Part shown: positions 1 to 3,955 of the stretch, in pieces
Layout of the letters: each line of letters starts with the position of its first letter
Numbering within the stretch: position 1 is the first letter of the stretch
Assembly: GCA_937928665.1 (NCBI GenBank)
Contig: CALFVM010000181.1
Location: 1 to 6,533 of the forward strand
DNA from: an uncultured Candidatus Methylacidiphilales bacterium
GTDB taxonomy: Bacteria; Verrucomicrobiota; Verrucomicrobiia; Methylacidiphilales; CALFVM01
Length of the DNA: 6,533 bases
Reading direction: 5' to 3'
Notes under the pieces: model-generated
What the model saw: only the letters and a program-made list of their open reading frames with translations
What the model was told of the DNA's origin: nothing
Databases searched by the model: none
Program-made: the position numbers and the translations under genes

Positions 1-915
1 CGCCGTCTCCGCTCCCACCGCCTTACCCGCTCCTGAGAGTGCCCCGCCGATTTTGCCACCAATCATTCCCCCGATCACCTGCAACCCGGTTCCGATATCT
101 TGCCGAATGGACGGAGCCTGTCCCCCAACACCAGCCGGCGTCGGGGCCGGAGCATCGCCCTGTTGCGGAACCAAGGGCGCCACCTCGACCCTCGGACGTC
201 CCGCCGGATCCACCCACTCCCCTGCCGGAGCCCTCAGTGACTCCGGTTGAGCGATTTCCGGTCCAGGAAGAACCGCCTCTCCCACCTCCGATAATCCCCC
301 GCCTCCCGAGGTGGCGACCCCTGGGCCCTCAACATCACTCTGGTCGGGGCGGGGCACCTCCTCCAGCACCTTGGCCGTTGGAGGAGCCTTGATTCTGTTA
401 ACATCTCCTCCCGCGGAGCGCGCAGGCTCTTTCCCACTTGAGGTTGGATTCGCCGAAGTCTTGGGAGGTCTCGATCCGCCTCCCGGCTGTTCGCTAACGC
501 CCGATGCGTCCGGACGATTCTGATGCTTCTTGAAAAGCTGCCTGGCCGACTCGCCAGCCGACACACCTGACTCCGCCGGACGGGTTCGATCCGGCATCGT
601 CACACCCGGACGACTCGGCGGCTTGAACATCGGCTCGGTCGGCGTCCGTGGCACCACCGGAACTTCCGGAACCACCGGAACGCTCGGCGCTGCCGGAACC
701 GGAGTCACCGCTGCCGGGGGCGATCCCGTCCGATCCGGAGCCGCCTGCCCCACAACCTGATTCACCAGACTTAAAAAAATCACGCCAACCGCCGCAAATC
801 CCACCCCCATCCCCCACCCCATCAAACCCCCGAATTTTCCACGGCCCGATCCCATCAGCCTATCACCGTCCCCCAACATCAAGTGTCGCCACAAATCCGC
901 CAGATTTGTTTTCAT
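1..915 (-). CDS. Partial gene: membrane-anchored or secreted proline-rich protein with a glycine-zipper segment, function unknown
   Basis: The frame is open from an ATG at 915-913 to the left edge, 305 codons without a stop; I checked every TTA, CTA and TCA on the plus strand and none is in this frame. An in-frame TAG at 939-937 closes it upstream. The C-terminus lies outside the window. Residues 1-30 are polar and glycine-rich. Residues 31-51 are hydrophobic (LMGWGMGVGFAAVGVIFLSL) and end near GQA-AP at 57-60, so this is a signal peptide or N-terminal anchor. Starts at M13, M21 or M32 are also possible and would give a more ordinary signal peptide. Residues 74-95 carry Pro at every third position. 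Residues 97-270 are low-complexity Pro/Gly/Ser/Glu sequence, probably disordered. Residues 277-301 hold GxxxG-spaced glycines (IGGMIGGKIGGALSGAGK), a glycine-zipper pattern often membrane-associated. Codons are mostly G/C-ending, like the right-hand minus-strand gene. I do not recognise a family. No Shine-Dalgarno is visible. Confidence 0.72.
   Translation of the reverse strand, partial: MKTNLADLWRHLMLGDGDRLMGSGRGKFGGLMGWGMGVGFAAVGVIFLSLVNQVVGQAAPDRTGSPPAAVTPVPAAPSVPVVPEVPVVPRTPTEPMFKPPSRPGVTMPDRTRPAESGVSAGESARQLFKKHQNRPDASGVSEQPGGGSRPPKTSANPTSSGKEPARSAGGDVNRIKAPPTAKVLEEVPRPDQSDVEGPGVATSGGGGLSEVGEAVLPGPEIAQPESLRAPAGEWVDPAGRPRVEVAPLVPQQGDAPAPTPAGVGGQAPSIRQDIGTGLQVIGGMIGGKIGGALSGAGKAVGAETA
654..698 (-). 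repeat. Five degenerate 9-bp tandem repeats coding a Pro-x-x stretch
   Basis: On the plus strand five 9-base units follow one another: CCACCGGAA, CTTCCGGAA, CCACCGGAA, CGCTCGGCG, CTGCCGGAA. Units 1 and 3 are identical and units 2 and 5 differ from them by two bases each. In the left-edge gene they encode part of a run in which residues 74, 77, 80, 83, 86, 89, 92 and 95 are all proline. That spacing suits an extended polyproline-II-like stalk just outside the membrane anchor. The array probably arose by slippage or local duplication inside the gene. Confidence 0.7.
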
Positions 916-1126
916 GAGGTGAACTTTTTCACTCAGCTATCTACATCAAGAAATTAGTCAATTCCCTTCTTCACCGTCGCACCACCCTCCCTTCTCACCT
1001 GCCCACCTCTCCGGCTTGCTTCTCCCCACTCCCATCGCCCGCTCTCCTTTCCTCATTCAGACAAAAATAAGCATCAGCAGCCGGTTCCGGTTGATCTTTT
1101 CCGAACCCAAACGATGCTTTTCCCGG
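916..1126. other. Divergent intergenic region between the left-edge gene and mqnE
   Basis: This 211-base gap separates two divergent start codons, so both promoters should lie in it or close by. Positions 921-965 are the AT-richest part. On the minus strand TTGACT (961-956) would serve as a -35 element for the left gene, but I see no good -10 at proper spacing. No convincing plus-strand promoter for mqnE stands out. Positions 961-1060 are 81% pyrimidine on the plus strand by hand count. A frame continuous with mqnE begins at a TTG at 1016, but its first 37 residues look non-coding and I place the mqnE start at 1127. Confidence 0.6.
919..932. promoter_or_regulatory. Small inverted repeat next to the left gene's start codon
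   Basis: GTGAA (919-923) and TTCAC (928-932) are reverse complements separated by four bases. The element begins four bases upstream of the minus-strand ATG at 915-913, where a ribosome binding site would lie. In the mRNA it could form a short hairpin that limits access to the start; as DNA it could be a weak operator. A 5-bp arm is short enough to arise by chance. Confidence 0.25.
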
Positions 1127-2221
1127 ATGAGGTCCTTTCCTGAAATCGCTGATGACGTCGCCACCGCCAAACGGATCTCCGACGCGGACGCCCTCACCCT
1201 CCTCCGTCATCCCAACCTCCACGAACTCGGACGCCTCGCCAACCTCGTCCGCGAACGTATCAACGGCAACCGCGCCAGCTACGTCGTCAACCGCTACCTC
1301 AATTACTCCAACGTCTGCATCCTCAGCTGCCAATTCTGCGCTTTCGCCCGGCGGAAACGTGATCCCGACGCCTTCGAATTCGCCATCGACGACATGGTGG
1401 ACGCCGCCCGGCAAAGCCTCGCCGATGGCATCACCGAAATCCATATCGTCGGCGGGCTTCATCCCACCCTACCCTTCTCGTTCTACACCGACATGCTCGC
1501 CAGCCTCAAGGCCCTCGATCCTTCCCTCATTCTCAAAGCCTTCACCGCCATCGAAATCCGCCACCTCGCCGAGCGCATCCATAAACAGCCCATCGCCGAG
1601 ACCCTCGCAGCTCTCCGCGCTGCTGGACTTGACGCCCTCACCGGGGGCGGTGCCGAAATCTTCGATCCCACCGTCCGCAACCGGATCTGTCGCGGCAAAG
1701 AAACCGCCGAGGAATGGATCGAGGTCCACCGGACTTGGCACCAGATGGGGGGCCGCAGCACCGCCACCATGCTCTACGGCCATCTGGAAACGCTCGAACA
1801 CCGCATCGATCACATGCGCCGCCTCCGCCAGCTTCAGGACGAAACCGGCGGCTTCACCGGCTTTGTCCCCTACGCCTTCGAACCCGAAAACAACCAGCTC
1901 GCCCACATCCGCCGCATCGGCGCCCTTGAAGAACTCCGTATGCTCGCCGTCGCCCGCATCTACCTCGACAACATCGATCACCTCACCGCCTACTGGATCA
2001 GCACCGGCCTACCCATCGCCCAGATCGCCCTCAGCTACGGTGTCGATGACCTCCACGGCACCATCATCGAAGAGAAAATTTTCCACATGGCCGGTGCCTC
2101 CACCCCCGCCGCCATGACCCGCGCCACCCTCATCAAAGCCATCCGCGAAGCCGGCCGCGAACCCGTCCAGCGCGACACCTTTTACCGCACCCTCCGCCCT
2201 GAATCCGTCACCGCATCGTGA
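1127..2221 (+). CDS. mqnE: Aminofutalosine synthase MqnE (radical SAM)
   Basis: This cytoplasmic radical SAM enzyme joins 3-[(1-carboxyvinyl)oxy]benzoate to the adenosyl part of SAM, giving aminofutalosine in the futalosine route to menaquinone. The 364-residue product is of normal family length. The cluster-binding CxxxCxxC is CILSCQFC at residues 64-71 (first Cys codon at 1316), followed by AFARR. Other family blocks are IVGGLHP (107-113), LKAFTAIEIRHLAE (136-149), GGGAEIF (163-169), TMLYGHLETLEHRIDHM (204-220), DETGGFTGFVPYAFEPEN (218-235) and GVDDLHGTIIEEKIFHMAGA (295-314). The first-Cys context and the YGHLETLEHR and AFEPEN blocks fit MqnE better than the related cyclase MqnC. The ATG at 1127 is chosen because MRSFPEIADDVATAKRISDADAL resembles a family N-terminus; in-frame TTGs at 1016 and 1091 add unlikely residues. 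No Shine-Dalgarno precedes it. Its stop overlaps the mqnA start. Codons are strongly C-ending. Confidence 0.95.
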   Translation: MRSFPEIADDVATAKRISDADALTLLRHPNLHELGRLANLVRERINGNRASYVVNRYLNYSNVCILSCQFCAFARRKRDPDAFEFAIDDMVDAARQSLADGITEIHIVGGLHPTLPFSFYTDMLASLKALDPSLILKAFTAIEIRHLAERIHKQPIAETLAALRAAGLDALTGGGAEIFDPTVRNRICRGKETAEEWIEVHRTWHQMGGRSTATMLYGHLETLEHRIDHMRRLRQLQDETGGFTGFVPYAFEPENNQLAHIRRIGALEELRMLAVARIYLDNIDHLTAYWISTGLPIAQIALSYGVDDLHGTIIEEKIFHMAGASTPAAMTRATLIKAIREAGREPVQRDTFYRTLRPESVTAS

Positions 2222-2955
2222 GCCCGTTGCTCCCCCTGCGCATCGGCTGCGTCCCCTTTCTAAACGCCCGCCCCCTCATCGCCGCGTTTCCCCACCCGCC
2301 CGAACTCGCCGAGCCCGCCCAGCTCGCCCAACGCCTCGCCGCCGGTCACCTCGACCTCGCCCTCGTCCCTTCCTTCTCCGCCCTCGATCAAGGATGGTCA
2401 GCTGTGGCTGGCTTTGGGATTGCCTGCCTTGGAGAAGTTCGCAGCGTCCTCCTTCTCCGCCGCGGCCCACGCGAAGCCGTCCGCACCGTCGCCCTCGACC
2501 ACGGCTCCCGCACCTCCGCCAACCTCCTTCGTCTCCTCTTTCTCCGTCACTGGCACCAACCCGTCACCTTCCTTCCCCAGGACACCCCCGCCGACGCCCA
2601 GCTCTGGATCGGTGATCGCGCCCTCCATCAACGCCGCAAGATCAACCCCGAACTCATCGACGACCTCGGTGCCGCCTGGTTCGACTGGACCGGACTTCCC
2701 TTCGTTTTCGCCGTCTGGGCACTCCGCCCCGGTTTCAATCTCTCCCCCGCCGCTGCTGACCAGCTCCGCGCCTGGTGCCGTGCCGGCCTCGCCCGGCGTC
2801 CTCACCTCTCCACCTCCGAGGAAGAGCACCACTACCTCACCGAAGCCATCCGCTACGACATCGGCGACCCCGAGCACCAAGCCCTTGCCCGCTTCGGCAC
2901 CGAACTCCTCGCAGCCAACCTCGCCCGCGTCGGCCACCTCGGCCCCTGGCTCTAA
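2218..2955 (+). CDS. mqnA: Chorismate dehydratase MqnA
   Basis: MqnA removes water from chorismate to give 3-[(1-carboxyvinyl)oxy]benzoate, the substrate of MqnE; it is the entry step of the futalosine pathway and works in the cytoplasm. The 245-residue product is at the short end of the usual range. Family blocks are RIGCVPFLNARPL (8-20), LDLALVPSFSALD (45-57), the GEVRSVLLL block (72-80), LDHGSRTSANLLRLL (93-107), IGDRAL (131-136) and DLGAAWFDWTGLPFVFAVW (149-167). The SRTS and TGLPFVFA blocks are typical of MqnA; the related MqnD (dehypoxanthine-futalosine cleavage to DHNA) fits less well. The start is GTG at 2218-2220, sharing GTGA with the mqnE stop, so translation is probably coupled. 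No separate Shine-Dalgarno is visible. The remaining pathway genes (mqnB, mqnC, mqnD) are not in the window. Confidence 0.93.
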   Translation: MSPLLPLRIGCVPFLNARPLIAAFPHPPELAEPAQLAQRLAAGHLDLALVPSFSALDQGWSAVAGFGIACLGEVRSVLLLRRGPREAVRTVALDHGSRTSANLLRLLFLRHWHQPVTFLPQDTPADAQLWIGDRALHQRRKINPELIDDLGAAWFDWTGLPFVFAVWALRPGFNLSPAAADQLRAWCRAGLARRPHLSTSEEEHHYLTEAIRYDIGDPEHQALARFGTELLAANLARVGHLGPWL

Positions 2956-3013
2956 CCCCTCCTCCCTCCTCCCACCTCTAACAAATCTCCCTTATTAATC
3001 TTAGCACGCCTAC

Positions 3014-3029
3014 ACCGTCACGTGACGGT
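3014..3029. promoter_or_regulatory. 16-bp perfect palindrome, candidate operator
   Basis: ACCGTCACGTGACGGT is its own reverse complement over all 16 bases; the next flanking pair (C3013/T3030) breaks the symmetry. It sits 122 bases upstream of the SYLF gene start and 58 bases after the mqnA stop. Perfect dyad symmetry of this length is typical of a binding site for a homodimeric regulator. A zero-loop palindrome without a following T-run makes a poor terminator. No regulator gene is in the window, so the protein partner is unknown. Confidence 0.55.
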
Positions 3030-3050
3030 TAGACCGGTCTATTAAATCAT
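3022..3050 (+). promoter_or_regulatory. Possible sigma-70-like promoter of the SYLF gene
   Basis: GTGACG at 3022-3027 matches TTGACA at four of six positions, and AATCAT at 3045-3050 matches TATAAT at four of six, with a 17-base spacer. The -35 element lies in the right half of the 16-bp palindrome and the 12-bp palindrome fills the spacer. A bound regulator would therefore block RNA polymerase. The implied leader to the ATG at 3152 is about 95 bases. The match is modest and other AT-rich hexamers nearby could serve instead. Confidence 0.28.
3030..3041. promoter_or_regulatory. 12-bp perfect palindrome abutting the first, candidate operator
   Basis: TAGACCGGTCTA is fully self-complementary and begins at the base directly after the 16-bp palindrome. 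It leads into an AT-rich stretch (TTAAATCATTTATATT). TAGACC half-sites are of the kind seen in some TetR-type operators; that is a loose recollection, not an identification. The centre-to-centre distance between the two palindromes is 14 bp, roughly one and a third helical turns. Confidence 0.5.
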
Positions 3051-3151
3051 TTATATTACTACATTATCATCGCCTGCATGCCCAAGGTGCTACCAAGCCC
3101 TGACCTCAGTTTTCGATTTACCTCCGATTCCTTTGCCGTTAAGTCTCAGTC

Positions 3152-3859
3152 ATGATTACACGGCTTCTTTCCGCCTCTGCCGCTCTTTTTCTCCTCGCCG
3201 GAACCAGTCTCCACGCCTCCAGCCTTGATACTATTGTGACCCGCTCCGGGGTCATCCTCAAAGAGTTCACCTCCGGACCTTCCCCGACCATTCCGCCCAG
3301 CCTGCTGGAAAAAACCAAAGGGCTCGTCATTCTCGACACCACCAAAGGCGGCTTCATCCTCTCAGGGTCGGCCGGGGACGGTGTGGTGGTGGCTCGGACC
3401 AAAACGGGGTGGAGCGGACCAGCTTTCATCTCAAGTGCTTCCGCCGGAATCGGACTCCAGGTGGGTGCCCAAAAGATCACCGCCGTCTTTCTTTTAATGG
3501 ACGACGCCGCCGTTCAGAAATTTGCCGAGGGCACCGAGGTGAAATTCGCAGGGACCATGACGGCGGTGGCCGGGCCGGATGCTGCAGCGATGGGGACCAC
3601 GTTCAATCCGACTGCATCGGTCTACGTTTACGCCAAACGGGAAGGTCTCTTTGCCTCGATCGCTTTCGATGGCGGCGTCGTGGCGGCAGAAAATAATCAG
3701 AACTCTAAATTCTACGGGAAACCTGTCATTGCCCAGGACATTCTCACGGGAAAAGTTCCCGCTCCAGCCACAGCCAAGCCTCTTCTTGATATCCTTTACG
3801 AGGTCGCCCCGCCTCCGAAAGCTGGTTCCAAGGGTTGGTGGGAGTTCTGGAAGCAATAA
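3152..3859 (+). CDS. Secreted SYLF/Ysc84-domain lipid-binding protein
   Basis: The product has 235 residues. Residues 1-22 form a signal peptide: MITR, a hydrophobic core (LLSASAALFLLAGTSL) and a cleavage-like HA-SS. The mature protein is therefore periplasmic or envelope-bound; no lipobox cysteine is present. The SYLF (Ysc84, formerly DUF500) domain spans about residues 50-200: KGLVIL (56-61), KGGF (65-68), GDGVVVARTKTGWSGPAF (75-92), the GIGLQVGAQ block (99-107), VYVYAKREGLFASIAFDGG (147-165) and NNQNSKFYG (171-179). SYLF domains bind membrane lipids; their role in bacteria is poorly defined, and I infer an envelope function. The tail (227-235, KGWWEFWKQ) has three tryptophans and may sit at a membrane interface. 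The ATG at 3152 is the only start giving an intact signal peptide. No Shine-Dalgarno is visible. It is probably transcribed alone; the next gene converges. Positions 3361-3660 are G-rich on the plus strand, unlike neighbouring sequence. Confidence 0.92.
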   Translation: MITRLLSASAALFLLAGTSLHASSLDTIVTRSGVILKEFTSGPSPTIPPSLLEKTKGLVILDTTKGGFILSGSAGDGVVVARTKTGWSGPAFISSASAGIGLQVGAQKITAVFLLMDDAAVQKFAEGTEVKFAGTMTAVAGPDAAAMGTTFNPTASVYVYAKREGLFASIAFDGGVVAAENNQNSKFYGKPVIAQDILTGKVPAPATAKPLLDILYEVAPPPKAGSKGWWEFWKQ

Positions 3860-3955
3860 GGTTCCCGTCCGCGACTTAAACCCTGGCCGCGCGCCCGGCT
3901 CCGGCCTCTTCAAAACGATCTGGCCAACTCCACCGGCACTCGTGGCCACGGGATT
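3860..3955. other. Short convergent gap, possibly transcription-end structures
   Basis: The SYLF gene and the large membrane protein gene end tail to tail here, 96 bases apart. Possible stems are GGCCG (3885-3889) with CGGCC (3902-3906), the self-complementary CGTGGCCACG (3941-3950), and a long-range TCCCGT (3863-3868) with ACGGGA (3948-3953). None is followed by a T-run on either strand, so no intrinsic terminator can be called with confidence. Confidence 0.4.

Larger units (their letters stand above)
2956..3151. other. AT-richer regulatory gap between mqnA and the SYLF gene
   Basis: This 196-base region opens with a pyrimidine run (2956-2979) just after the mqnA stop. It then becomes AT-rich around 2981-3005 and 3040-3070, unlike the rest of the window. 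Two adjoining perfect palindromes occupy 3014-3041. No hairpin followed by a T-run is present, so I find no intrinsic terminator for mqnEA. The last 80 bases before the SYLF start contain no Shine-Dalgarno. Confidence 0.7.

Noticed and set aside
494..817. Minus-strand frames of 107 residues (494-817) and 110 residues (234-566) as the coding frames of the left region.
   Set aside because: Both lie out of frame with the uninterrupted 305-codon frame, begin within it and give Gly/Ser or Arg-rich sequence without a signal peptide.
1016..1126. TTG at 1016 as the mqnE start, adding 37 residues.
   Set aside because: The added residues come from the pyrimidine-rich tract, show no targeting signal and are not expected for a cytoplasmic MqnE; the ATG at 1127 gives normal family length.
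1152..2117. Long plus-strand Ser/Pro-rich open frame inside mqnE.
   Set aside because: It is a shadow of mqnE in another frame. The mqnE frame carries the radical SAM motifs, while this one is low-complexity Pro/Ser/Thr as expected from C-rich codons read out of frame.
1127..2221. Assignment as MqnC (cyclic dehypoxanthinyl futalosine synthase) rather than MqnE.
   Set aside because: The GGGAEIF, TMLYGHLETLEHR and AFEPEN blocks and the adjacent mqnA favour MqnE. MqnC normally has an aromatic-rich CxxxCxxC context and a different block in place of YGHLET.
3014..3041. Intrinsic terminator for the mqnEA operon formed by the palindromes.
   Set aside because: Both palindromes are continuous, would lose central pairs to form a loop, and are followed by mixed A/T sequence rather than a T-run.
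3863..3953. Class II tRNA-like pattern on the minus strand: T-loop-like GGGTTTAAGTC (3883-3873), terminal pairing TCCCGT/ACGGGA about 90 bases apart and a CCAC/GTGG arm.
   Set aside because: The T stem pairs at only three of five positions, the D loop lacks the GG pair, no five-base anticodon stem with a seven-base loop can be drawn, and the 3' end does not give CCA. Such matches are easy to find by chance in GC-rich sequence.
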